Positions 19,045 through 28,690 of a stretch of DNA of 64,000 nucleotides are shown here, one piece after another. This DNA is from Flavobacterium sp. (GTDB taxonomy: Bacteria; Bacteroidota; Bacteroidia; Flavobacteriales; Flavobacteriaceae): NCBI RefSeq assembly GCF_027531905.1, contig NZ_JAPZSU010000039.1, positions 1 through 64,000 of the forward strand. Reading direction: 5' to 3'. Within the stretch, counting starts at the first letter, position 1; each line of letters starts with the position of its first letter. The notes under the pieces were generated by a model, which made no database searches, was not told the origin of the DNA, and saw nothing but the letters and a program-made list of their open reading frames with translations. The translations under genes and the position numbers were made by a program.

Positions 19045-21153
19045 ATGACCAACAATCTCCTAGAAACTCCCATTGAATATTTGAAAGGCGTAGGCCCCAC
19101 TCGCGGGACATTGCTTCGCAAAGAATTGGGTATTCACAAATATGGAGATTTAGTCAATTTTTATCCCAATCGTTACATTGATCGTACTCGATATTACAAA
19201 ATCAATGAATTGCAAGGCACCACAGCCGAGGTTCAAATCGTTGGCAAAATGATCCACATCAAAACGGTGGAGTTTGGAAAAAATCAAAAACGTTTGGTCG
19301 CTACGTTCGTTGACGAGACGGGACAAATGGATTTGAATTGGTTCCAAGGTCACAAATGGATCAAAGAGAGTTTAAAACTCAACGAAATGTGTGTCGTTTT
19401 TGGAAAATGTACGCAATATGGCAGTCAGTTTAGCATCGCACATCCCGAAATAGAATTACTCGCTGAGCACCAACAAAGCTTGCGTTCGGCGATGCAACCT
19501 GTGTATCCTTCTACCGAAACTTTGGCCAACAGAGGCATCAGCAACAGAGTCATCAACAAAATGATGCAGCAATTGTTTTTGGAAACACAGGCCTTGTTTA
19601 CCGAAACTTTACCGCATTATTTGCTCGAAGAATTGAAATTGATTCCAAAAAGTGCTGCGTTATTCAACATTCACTTTCCCAAGAGTAGCGAAGTATTAGC
19701 CAAAGCGCAATTTCGTCTGAAGTTTGAAGAATTATTCTACATTCAGTTGCAATTGATTACCAAAAATTTGATCCGCAAACACAAAATAAAAGGACATCCC
19801 TTTTCAAAAGTAGGCGAATTATTCAACGATTTTTATCAAAATCACCTGCCTTTTGATTTGACAAATGCACAAAAAAGAGTGATCAAAGAAATCCGAACCG
19901 ATATGGGAAGCAATGCCCAAATGAATCGTCTTCTTCAAGGAGATGTAGGCTCGGGCAAAACGATTGTAGCTTTTATGAGTATGCTTTTGGCTTTAGACAA
20001 TGGTTTTCAGGCTTGCTTGATGGCACCTACTGAGATTTTGGCTAATCAACATTTTATCGGCCTTTCAGAATTTGCCAACACCTTAAATATCAATATCAAA
20101 ATTCTAACAGGTTCAACCAAAACTTCAACTCGAAAAATCATTCACGAAGAACTCGAAAATGGCAGTTTACAACTCTTAATTGGTACTCACGCGCTATTGG
20201 AAGACAAAGTGCAGTTTCAAAATTTAGGCTTAGCCGTAATCGATGAGCAACATCGTTTTGGCGTTGAACAAAGGTCAAAGTTGTGGAAAAAGAACACCAT
20301 TCCTCCTCACGTTTTGGTGATGACGGCTACTCCTATTCCGAGAACTTTGGCGATGAGTTTGTATGGCGATTTGGATGTTTCGGTTATTGATGAATTACCT
20401 CCTGGCCGAAAACCGATCCAAACCGTGCATCGTTTTGACTCCAACCGTTTGAAAGTTTGGAAATTTATACGAGATGAAATCGCTTTGGGTCGACAGATTT
20501 ATATTGTGTATCCATTAATTCAGGAATCCGAGAAAATGGATTTTAAAGATTTGATGGACGGTTACGAGAGTATTTCTAGGGATTTCCCTCTACCCGACTA
20601 TTCCATTTCGATTTTGCACGGAAAAATGAAACCAGCAGAAAAAGATGCCGAAATGAAACGCTTCGCCGAAGGAAAAACAAATATTATGGTAGCCACTACT
20701 GTAATTGAAGTGGGTGTCAATGTGCCGAATGCCAGCGTAATGATTATTGAAAGTGCCGAACGCTTTGGACTATCTCAACTTCATCAATTGCGAGGACGTG
20801 TAGGTCGTGGTGCGGACCAAAGTTATTGCATCTTGATGACTTCTTACAAACTGAGTAGCGATAGCAAAATCAGAATGGAAACTATGGTTAACAGTAATGA
20901 CGGATTTGAAATTGCCGAAGTAGATTTGAAATTACGCGGGCCAGGCGATCTTATGGGGACCCAGCAAAGTGGCGTTCTAAATCTTCAAATTGCAGATTTG
21001 GTCAAAGACAAAGACATTTTACTTTTGGCCAGAAATTACGCTTTCAAAGTGCTAAATGACGATCCTTCTATGCAAAAACCCGAAAACAATATCCTTAGAA
21101 TGGTTTTTATCCAACTTACCAAGAAAAAAAATATTTGGAACTATATTAGTTAA
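19045..21153 (+). CDS. recG: ATP-dependent DNA helicase RecG
   Basis: LLQGDVGSGKTIVAFM Walker A, DEQHRFGVEQR, MTATPIPRTLAMSLYGDLD, QLRGRVGRG. Confidence 0.97.
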   Translation: MTNNLLETPIEYLKGVGPTRGTLLRKELGIHKYGDLVNFYPNRYIDRTRYYKINELQGTTAEVQIVGKMIHIKTVEFGKNQKRLVATFVDETGQMDLNWFQGHKWIKESLKLNEMCVVFGKCTQYGSQFSIAHPEIELLAEHQQSLRSAMQPVYPSTETLANRGISNRVINKMMQQLFLETQALFTETLPHYLLEELKLIPKSAALFNIHFPKSSEVLAKAQFRLKFEELFYIQLQLITKNLIRKHKIKGHPFSKVGELFNDFYQNHLPFDLTNAQKRVIKEIRTDMGSNAQMNRLLQGDVGSGKTIVAFMSMLLALDNGFQACLMAPTEILANQHFIGLSEFANTLNINIKILTGSTKTSTRKIIHEELENGSLQLLIGTHALLEDKVQFQNLGLAVIDEQHRFGVEQRSKLWKKNTIPPHVLVMTATPIPRTLAMSLYGDLDVSVIDELPPGRKPIQTVHRFDSNRLKVWKFIRDEIALGRQIYIVYPLIQESEKMDFKDLMDGYESISRDFPLPDYSISILHGKMKPAEKDAEMKRFAEGKTNIMVATTVIEVGVNVPNASVMIIESAERFGLSQLHQLRGRVGRGADQSYCILMTSYKLSSDSKIRMETMVNSNDGFEIAEVDLKLRGPGDLMGTQQSGVLNLQIADLVKDKDILLLARNYAFKVLNDDPSMQKPENNILRMVFIQLTKKKNIWNYIS

Positions 21154-21157
21154 ATCT

Positions 21158-21360
21158 AACCCGTTGGGTGAAACTATTTTTTACCACATAGAATCATAGA
21201 ATTTATAGTTTTTAAAAGAAACAAATAGACGTTTTACTATTCACATAGCTCATCTATTGTGAGAAATAGTGCTATTTCTATTTTTTCTATGTTGATTACT
21301 ATTAATCTATGACTCTATGTGGTTAAGTTTTTATTTTATTTGAATTTCACCCAACGGGTT
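21158..21360 (-). mobile_element. ACCACATAGAATCATAG element, copy C; 203 bp with outer TIRs and 6-bp target duplication
   Basis: AACCCGTTGGGTGAAA ... TTTCACCCAACGGGTT outer TIRs; AAATCT at 21152-21157 and 21361-21366; inner ACCACATAGAATCATAG / CTATGACTCTATGTGGT. Confidence 0.85.
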
Positions 21361-21665
21361 AAATCTATTATTAAATTCTCTTTGTTTTTAAGAATTTATG
21401 ATTTAAAACGAAACGATTCCGAGTTGTTTTATTAATTTGTATGTACAAATGTTAAATTATTTTTTCTTGTTACCGCTTTCTTACAAATGCTTTACTTTTG
21501 TTTTTGAACTTTTTTTAAAAACCAATTAAACCATTGGTTATTTCTGATGTCTCATCAAATTAATTAATAAAAAAGTAAGTTTAAAATTCAATTTATCTTA
21601 CTTTAGAAGGTTAAAAACAAACTGCTTTCCACACCCAAAGAATTACCAAAAAAAATAATAACCTT

Positions 21666-22724
21666 ATGAAAATAAAAAACCTTGTTTACACGCTTTTAGT
21701 TCTTATCATTGGAGGTTTTATAGCCTACAGAGTAGTTTCGAATTCTAAAAAAGGAGGAGATTCAAAAGACAAAGGAGGAAAAGACAAACCGATGAACGTA
21801 AGTGGAATTGTAATCAAAACACAAGTTTTTGAGAACAACTTATCCCTATCAGGTTCAATAGAAGCTAATGAACAAGTTGAAATTCGAAGTGAAGTTTCTG
21901 GAATTGTAGAAGCCATTTCGTTTCAAGAAGGAAGTTTTGTGAATAAAGGCCAAATTTTATTTAAAGTAAATGATTTAGAATTAAAAGCGCAACTCATTCA
22001 AGCTACAACCAAAGAAGGTTTGGCAGCAGAAAATGCGAGAAGAGCTAAATTGCTTTTGCAAAAAGAAGCCATCAGCCAAGAAGAAAATGATGTAGCCCGA
22101 GCCGAGCACAAATCGACACAAGCTCAAGTACAATTGATTAAAGCCCAAATTGCAAAAACAGCTGTTAGAGCTCCATTTTCTGGTAAAATAGGATTGCGTT
22201 CCATCTCTCCCGGAACGTATATTACTCCTACTACTTTGGTAGCCAATTTGGTTAACATCGGGAAATTAAAAATCACCTTTTCGGTTCCAGAAAAATATGC
22301 TTCTCAAATCAAGTTAAATACCAACATTTCTTTTACTGTTTCTGGTTCTACTCAAAAACACCATGCTGTTGTTTACGCCATAGAACCCGAAATAGCCACT
22401 GCTACACGTACCTTACAAGTTAGAGCCATCACAGATAATAAAGAAGGAAAGATTTTTCCTGGTACTTTTGCCAATGTCGAATTACCTTTAGATGTTATTA
22501 ATGATGCAATTATAGTCCCTACAGAAGCGATTGTTCCGATTCAAAATGGTAAAAAAGTATTCATTTCCGAAAAAGGAATGGCAAAAGAAGTTAAAGTAGA
22601 AGCTTCAACCAGAACGGATGCCTCCATCTTGATTCTTTCAGGATTAAAAGCTGGAGATACATTACTAACCACAGGCGTAATGGCTTTGAAAGATGAAACA
22701 CCTGTAAAAGTTAAAATTAAGTAG
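21666..22724 (+). CDS. RND efflux periplasmic adaptor subunit
   Basis: N-terminal TM; SGSIEANEQVEIRSEVSGIVEAISFQEGSFVNKGQ lipoyl-type domain; APFSGKIGLRSISPGTYI. Confidence 0.95.
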   Translation: MKIKNLVYTLLVLIIGGFIAYRVVSNSKKGGDSKDKGGKDKPMNVSGIVIKTQVFENNLSLSGSIEANEQVEIRSEVSGIVEAISFQEGSFVNKGQILFKVNDLELKAQLIQATTKEGLAAENARRAKLLLQKEAISQEENDVARAEHKSTQAQVQLIKAQIAKTAVRAPFSGKIGLRSISPGTYITPTTLVANLVNIGKLKITFSVPEKYASQIKLNTNISFTVSGSTQKHHAVVYAIEPEIATATRTLQVRAITDNKEGKIFPGTFANVELPLDVINDAIIVPTEAIVPIQNGKKVFISEKGMAKEVKVEASTRTDASILILSGLKAGDTLLTTGVMALKDETPVKVKIK

Positions 22725-22729
22725 TTTTT

Positions 22730-23062
22730 TTAGTCCTTAGTGATTAGTCCTTAGTCCTTAGTGATTAGATATTAGTGATGAGATATTTTGATGAGATATT
22801 AGTGATGAGTCCTTAGTGATGAGCTAAAGAAATTAGTATTTAGTACTTAGTGAATAGTCATAAACAAGTAAATTGTTAAAAATAAAAGATTATAGATTAT
22901 AGATTGAAGATTACAGATTACAGATTACAGATTGAAGATTGAAGATTAGAGATTACAGATTAAAAAACCAAGAACCAAGAACCAAAAAAAACTAAGTACT
23001 AATCACTAAGAACTAAGAACTAAGGACTAAAGGACTAAGAACTAACAACTAAAAACTTAAAT
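22730..23062. repeat. Degenerate short tandem repeats forming a long imperfect inverted repeat between adaptor and pump genes
   Basis: TTAGTCCTTAGTGATTAGT at 22730; ACTAATCACTAAGAACTAAGAACTAAGGACTAA at 22998; GATTACAGATTACAGATT-type units between. Confidence 0.85.
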
Positions 23063-23077
23063 AGAAATACAAAATAA

Positions 23078-26000
23078 ATGAGTTTATCCACCATAAGTAT
23101 AAAAAGACCTGTGCTAACGATAGTTTTAAACCTAACTATCATTTTGTTTGGAGTGATTGGCTACAGTTTTTTGGGAGTACGAGAATTTCCATCTATAGAT
23201 CCAGCTCAAGTATCGGTGAGAACGAATTATACTGGTGCCAATTCAGATATTATCGAATCTCAAATTACTGAACCTTTAGAAAAAGCCATAAACTCTATAG
23301 ATGGGATTCGAAATGTTACTTCTTCAAGTATACAAGGAAGTAGTAACATTACTGTTGAATTTGATTTGAACAAAAATTTAGAGGAAGCCGCAAATGATGT
23401 TCGTGATAAGGTGTCTCAAGCCGTTCGTAGTTTACCTCAAGATATTGATGCTCCGCCAGTGGTTTCCAAAGCCGATGCTAATGGGGAATCCATTATTTCT
23501 ATGACGGTACAAAGTGATTCTAGAAATGAATTAGAGTTAAGTGATTATGCAGAAAATGTAATTGCGCAACGTCTAGAAACTATTCCTGGCGTAAGTGGTG
23601 TGCAGATTTGGGGGCAAAAAAGATACGCCATGCGTCTGTGGATCGATCCTATAAAATTAGCGGCTTATGGTTGTACTGTGGCTGAGGTTCGTGCGGCACT
23701 TAACAAACAAAACGTAGAATTACCGTCAGGAAAATTGACAGGAAACAATACGGATTTGACCGTAAAAACAGTTGGAAACCTAACCAAACCTGAAGAATTC
23801 AACAACATCATCATTCGTAGTGAGGGCGATAGAATTGTCCGTTTTAGCGATATTGGCAATGCTGTTTTAGGGCCCGAAAATCTAGAAACTAGAATGAGTC
23901 AATCGGGACTTCCATTATTGGGTGTCGCCATCGTTCCGCTTCCTGGGGCCAATTATTTAGATATCTCCAAAGAGTTTTATAAAGTTTATAATTCCTTACA
24001 AAAAGATTTACCTAAGGATATCAAATTAAACATTGCGATTGACAGTACAATTTTTGTAAAAAAATCGGTGGTTGAGGTAGCCGAGACTCTTGGTATTTCA
24101 ATCATTTTGGTAATTTTAATTATTTACTTGTTCTTTAGGGATTGGGCCATTGCCTTCCGTCCGTTGATTGATATTCCTGTTTCCTTGATTGCGACATTCT
24201 TTATTATGTGGCTTTTTGGATTTTCAATCAATGTATTGACTTTGTTGGCGATTGTTTTGGCCACAGGATTAGTAGTCGATGATGGAATTGTAGTCACTGA
24301 AAACATTTTTAAAAAGGTAGAAGAAGGAATGACACCTATCGAAGCTGCAATTAAAGGCTCTAATGAAATCTTTTTTGCCGTAATTTCGATTTCGATAACG
24401 TTAGCCGCAGTATTTCTTCCTGTAATATTTTTGGAAGGCTTTGTGGGGCGATTGTTTAGAGAATTTGGGGTAGTGATTGGTGCAGCAGTATTAATTTCAG
24501 CTTTTGTTTCTTTGACACTGACTCCTATGCTAAATGCTTATTTAATGAAAGGTGGCGTGCAAAAGAAATCCAAATTCTATTTGATGACCGAACCTTATTT
24601 TGAGAAATTGAATAGTAATTATGCTGATTCATTAAGACGTTTCATGAAAAAGAAATGGTTGAGTTTCCCAATTTTAATTGCTTGTTTCGGATTGATCTAT
24701 TTATTTTTCTCACTATTAAAAAAAGAAACGGCTCCCTACGATGACCGAAGTTCAATTGTCATGTCTATGGCTACTCCAGAAGGCGCTTCTTATGAATATA
24801 CGGATCGTTTTATGCAAGAAATCTCTAAAATTGTAGACGATTCCATTCCAGAGAAAAATGTTTCGCTTATCATAACATCTCCAGGTTTTGGAGCCTCTAC
24901 GGTAAACAGTGGACGTGTGCGTATTGCATTGAACGCGCCCGAGGAAAGAAAGCGTTCACAAAAAGAAATTGCAGAACAATTAACCAAAATCACCAAACAA
25001 TTTCCTGAAGCAAAAACTGCAGTGATTGAGCAACCTACAATTGCCGTAAATCGACGTGGAGGACTTCCCATTCAATACATTATTCAGGCACCAAATTTCA
25101 AAAAATTAGAAGAGAAAATTCCATTATTTATGGAAGAAGCCGCCAAAAATCCCACTTTTGCAATTACCGATGTGAATCTAAAATTCAACAAACCTGAGAT
25201 TAATGTTACCATCGACAGAGAAAAAGCAGAAAGCTTAGGAATTTCGGTTTTGGATATTGCACAAACCTTGCAACTTTCGTTGAGCGGACAACGTTTTGGC
25301 TATTTTATGCAAAACGGAAAACAATACCAAGTCATTGGGCAATTCAACCAAGAAGACCGAACCAAACCGCTTGATATCACCTCTATGTTTGTCAAAAACA
25401 ACAAAGGAGAATTAATTCAGATGGACAATGTGGTGACGATACAAGAACAAAGTAATCCACCGCAATTGTATCACAACAACCGTTATATGTCGGCCACTGT
25501 TTCGGCGGGATTAGCGCCAGGCAAAAGTTTAGGCGAAGGAATTGACGCTATGAACAGCATCAAAGCCAAAGTTTTGGACGATACTTTTACGACTGACTTA
25601 GGTGGAGAATCACGAGATTTTGTGGAAAGTAGTTCCAATACTACCTTTGCTTTTGGATTAGCTTTGATCTTGATCTTTTTGATTTTGGCAGCACAATTTG
25701 AAAGTTTTATCGATCCGTTTATAATCATTTTAACGGTTCCGATGGCGGTAGCTGGAGCGTTGTTTTCGTTGTGGTTATTCAATCAAACTTGGAATATTTT
25801 CAGTCAGATTGGCACCGTAATGTTAATTGGTTTGGTGACTAAAAATGGTATTTTAATCGTAGAATTTGCGAATCAATTACGAGAACAAGGCAAACCAAAA
25901 TTAGAAGCGATTATGGAAGCTTCTGAAGCGCGTTTGCGTCCTATTTTGATGACAAGTATGGCGATTTCGTTAGGAGCTTTACCAATTGCTTTGTCACTTG

Positions 26001-26173
26001 GCGCAGCTTCTACGAGTAGAATTGGAATGGGAGTAGTGATTGTGGGCGGTACCATTTTTTCATTGGTGCTGACCTTGTTTATTATTCCAGCCTTGTATTT
26101 GATGTGGTCTAAAGCCAGAAAACATTATCCTGAATTTGATCATATTGAAGAATATGAAGCAGCATCGAAATAG
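23078..26173 (+). CDS. RND multidrug efflux permease (AcrB/MexF-like)
   Basis: MSLSTISIKRPVLTIVLNL, GLVVDDGIVVTENI, PMAVAGALFSLWLF, GLVTKNGILIVEFANQ. Confidence 0.96.
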   Translation: MSLSTISIKRPVLTIVLNLTIILFGVIGYSFLGVREFPSIDPAQVSVRTNYTGANSDIIESQITEPLEKAINSIDGIRNVTSSSIQGSSNITVEFDLNKNLEEAANDVRDKVSQAVRSLPQDIDAPPVVSKADANGESIISMTVQSDSRNELELSDYAENVIAQRLETIPGVSGVQIWGQKRYAMRLWIDPIKLAAYGCTVAEVRAALNKQNVELPSGKLTGNNTDLTVKTVGNLTKPEEFNNIIIRSEGDRIVRFSDIGNAVLGPENLETRMSQSGLPLLGVAIVPLPGANYLDISKEFYKVYNSLQKDLPKDIKLNIAIDSTIFVKKSVVEVAETLGISIILVILIIYLFFRDWAIAFRPLIDIPVSLIATFFIMWLFGFSINVLTLLAIVLATGLVVDDGIVVTENIFKKVEEGMTPIEAAIKGSNEIFFAVISISITLAAVFLPVIFLEGFVGRLFREFGVVIGAAVLISAFVSLTLTPMLNAYLMKGGVQKKSKFYLMTEPYFEKLNSNYADSLRRFMKKKWLSFPILIACFGLIYLFFSLLKKETAPYDDRSSIVMSMATPEGASYEYTDRFMQEISKIVDDSIPEKNVSLIITSPGFGASTVNSGRVRIALNAPEERKRSQKEIAEQLTKITKQFPEAKTAVIEQPTIAVNRRGGLPIQYIIQAPNFKKLEEKIPLFMEEAAKNPTFAITDVNLKFNKPEINVTIDREKAESLGISVLDIAQTLQLSLSGQRFGYFMQNGKQYQVIGQFNQEDRTKPLDITSMFVKNNKGELIQMDNVVTIQEQSNPPQLYHNNRYMSATVSAGLAPGKSLGEGIDAMNSIKAKVLDDTFTTDLGGESRDFVESSSNTTFAFGLALILIFLILAAQFESFIDPFIIILTVPMAVAGALFSLWLFNQTWNIFSQIGTVMLIGLVTKNGILIVEFANQLREQGKPKLEAIMEASEARLRPILMTSMAISLGALPIALSLGAASTSRIGMGVVIVGGTIFSLVLTLFIIPALYLMWSKARKHYPEFDHIEEYEAASK

Positions 26174-26209
26174 TCTTTGATTCGTATTATGAAAAAGAGA
26201 AGTGTTATT

Positions 26210-26325
26210 TAGCACCGATTGCTTCGCCAGTTCGCTTGGCTCGTGTGCAGTGGCATCCTTTATTTATTTTTCTTTACAAAAAATAAAAAAAGTTATAGTG
26301 GATAACGGGAGGAATCGTGTTTTGA
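26210..26325 (+). repeat. Variable-palindrome intergenic element, copy 2
   Basis: GTGCAGTGGCATCCTTTATTTATTTTTCTTTACAAAAAATAAAAAAAGTTATAGTGGATAACGGGAGGAATCGT. Confidence 0.65.
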
Positions 26326-26387
26326 AAACAAATGTTGTGCTCCTCGAATTTGAAAATTAGAATTTAATTGGTAGTTGAAAATAAGAA

Positions 26388-27689
26388 ATGAGAAAAAATA
26401 TAATTGCGTTTTTGTTTTTGCTGGGTAGTGTTTTAGGAAATGCTCAAGAAGTTTTGACGATAAAAGATGCGGTGGCGATAGCTCTGGAAAACAACTTTGA
26501 GATTAAAATTGCGAACAATAACCTAAACATTGACAAGGTTAATTTGTCTGTGGGAAATGCAGGGATTTTGCCCAGAGTAACAGCATCGATAGTCGATAAT
26601 AACCGAATTCAAAACAGTTCACAAACGCTACAATCTGGCCAAGTAAATTCGTTGAAAGACGCCAAAAATAACAGTTTGAATTATGGTGTGAGTTTGGATT
26701 GGACCATTTTTGATGGTTTACGAATGTTTGCGAGGTACGATCAATTGAAGGAATTGCAAAAATTAGGCGAGGCACGATTAAAGCAAACGATTTTGTTGAA
26801 AATTGCCGAAGTAAATGCAACATACTTTGATTTGGTGCAACAGCAACAACAATTAATTGCGATTGATAGCACCTTGATGATTTCATCGCAACGCCAACAA
26901 TTGGCTGAAAACCGATTCAAAATTGGAAAAGCGTCAAAATTGGAAGTTTTGAATGCTCAAGTAGATTTGAATACCGATAAAGTGACGTTGTTACGACAAA
27001 AAGAATTGTACGCCAACACCAAGATTAAATTGAATCAAATTTTGGCAAGAGATGTTACAAAAGAGTTTACGGTTTTGAATGACATCAAAGTGGATAATTC
27101 TCTGGCATTACCAAAATTAATTGAACTTGCCAAACAACAAAATCCGCAATTGCAAACCCAAATTATTGCCAAAAATGTTTCGGAATTGCAACTCAAACAA
27201 GTCAAAGCGGCAAGATATCCGAGCGTAAGTTTGAATACCGGTTATAATTTTCAAGATACAGAATCGAGTTTAGGTTTTACCAGAAGTTCATCGGCTAGAG
27301 GATTAAATTACGGTTTTTCGGCAACTTTAAATGTTTTTGATGGTTTTGCCCAAAATAGAAATGAAAAAATAGCGAAACTCGAATTGGAGAATACAAAACT
27401 TGCTATTGAACAGCAATCGCAATTGTTGGAATCGCAACTGTCTACTTTTTATCAAACGTATTTGACCAATTTAGAATTGATTAATTTGGAGCAAAATAAC
27501 GAAGCGATTGCCAAACAAAACCTTGCGATTACAATAGATAAGCTAAAAATAGGAACCATAACAACTATCGAATTCCGAGCCGCTCAATTGAATTATGTGA
27601 ATGCAAGAGTTAGAAATAGCAATGCACAATACCAAGCGAAATTATCTGAAATTGCGCTAAAAGAATTGACGGGAAATATTGCGTATTAA
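26388..27689 (+). CDS. TolC family outer membrane efflux protein
   Basis: Signal peptide; EVLTIKDAVAIALENNFEIKIANNN; coiled-coil pattern; position after RND genes. Confidence 0.94.
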   Translation: MRKNIIAFLFLLGSVLGNAQEVLTIKDAVAIALENNFEIKIANNNLNIDKVNLSVGNAGILPRVTASIVDNNRIQNSSQTLQSGQVNSLKDAKNNSLNYGVSLDWTIFDGLRMFARYDQLKELQKLGEARLKQTILLKIAEVNATYFDLVQQQQQLIAIDSTLMISSQRQQLAENRFKIGKASKLEVLNAQVDLNTDKVTLLRQKELYANTKIKLNQILARDVTKEFTVLNDIKVDNSLALPKLIELAKQQNPQLQTQIIAKNVSELQLKQVKAARYPSVSLNTGYNFQDTESSLGFTRSSSARGLNYGFSATLNVFDGFAQNRNEKIAKLELENTKLAIEQQSQLLESQLSTFYQTYLTNLELINLEQNNEAIAKQNLAITIDKLKIGTITTIEFRAAQLNYVNARVRNSNAQYQAKLSEIALKELTGNIAY

Positions 27690-27707
27690 TTTTTCATTCT
27701 TAAAAAA

Positions 27708-28571
27708 ATGACATCATACAACCCAAAAAATTGGATTCAATTTATATTTTTATTTAGTAAAGGAGATACCTTTAGAAAACTAGCGCCTATTATGTTTTTG
27801 ATTGGTGCTTATTCGGCAGCAATAGGGTATTTAGAAATAGAATATTGGCATTTACCTGATGATAGCCATGTAAAAAACATTTCGATGATGCATAACTTGC
27901 TCGGTTTTGTCATTTCTTTACTTCTCGCCTACAGAACCAATACAGCCTATGATAGATGGTGGGAGGGACGAAAAATGTGGGGCGGTTTAGTAAATAGTAG
28001 TAGAAACCTAGCGATTAAATTGTCTGCTATTTTACAAGAAGATAAAGACAAAGTGTTTTTCAGAAAAATGATTCCTGGTTATGCTTCGGTTTTGCAAAAG
28101 CATCTCAATGACGAAGAAACAGCACTACAACTGTTTGATGATGTCGATTTAGAAATTGACCATCATAGGCACAGGCCCAATCAAATTGCTCAAATATTAT
28201 TTCAAAAAATCAATGATTTATATCGAACAAACAAAATAACAGGAGAACAATTAATTATTCTGAATAATGAATTACAATCTTTTACTGATATTTGTGGCGC
28301 TTGCGAGCGAATAAAAAACACTCCTATTCCCTATTCTTACAGTGCTTTTATCAAAAAATTCATTTTTATTTATGTGCTTACTTTGCCTTTTGGTTACGTA
28401 TTTAGCCTAGGGTACTATGTTGTTCCTGTAGTCGTTTTTATTTTTTATGTTTTGGCAAGTTTAGAATTAATTGCAGAAGAAATTGAAGATCCATTTGGTT
28501 CTGATGCGAATGATTTGCCAACAGCAAAAATTGCATCTAATATCAAAAAACACGTTGAAGAAATACTTTAA
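27708..28571 (+). CDS. Bestrophin family ion channel
   Basis: LGFVISLLLAYRTNTAYDRWWEGRKMWGGLVNSSRNLA and PFGYVFSLGYYVVPVVV, EIEDPFGSDANDLP. Confidence 0.92.
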   Translation: MTSYNPKNWIQFIFLFSKGDTFRKLAPIMFLIGAYSAAIGYLEIEYWHLPDDSHVKNISMMHNLLGFVISLLLAYRTNTAYDRWWEGRKMWGGLVNSSRNLAIKLSAILQEDKDKVFFRKMIPGYASVLQKHLNDEETALQLFDDVDLEIDHHRHRPNQIAQILFQKINDLYRTNKITGEQLIILNNELQSFTDICGACERIKNTPIPYSYSAFIKKFIFIYVLTLPFGYVFSLGYYVVPVVVFIFYVLASLELIAEEIEDPFGSDANDLPTAKIASNIKKHVEEIL

Positions 28572-28638
28572 TAGTAAGATGTTTACAGCATATTCTTTCT
28601 AAGTCCTAAAGAATCAAATCGTAAAAAAATAAAAAATG

Positions 28639-28670
28639 TTTCTCACTCCAAACAGCAATCCTTATATTTG
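28639..28670 (+). promoter_or_regulatory. Putative Bacteroidota-type promoter of pheT
   Basis: TATATTTG (28663-28670) matches the TAnnTTTG -7 consensus, with a TTTC-like element about 20 bp upstream. Confidence 0.4.
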
Positions 28671-28690
28671 CATCCTTATTAAAAAAACAA

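Noticed and set aside
22730-23062. Iterated GATTACAGATT units considered as a CRISPR array
   Set aside because: Units are 7-14 bp, degenerate and contiguous, with no spacers and no cas genes nearby.
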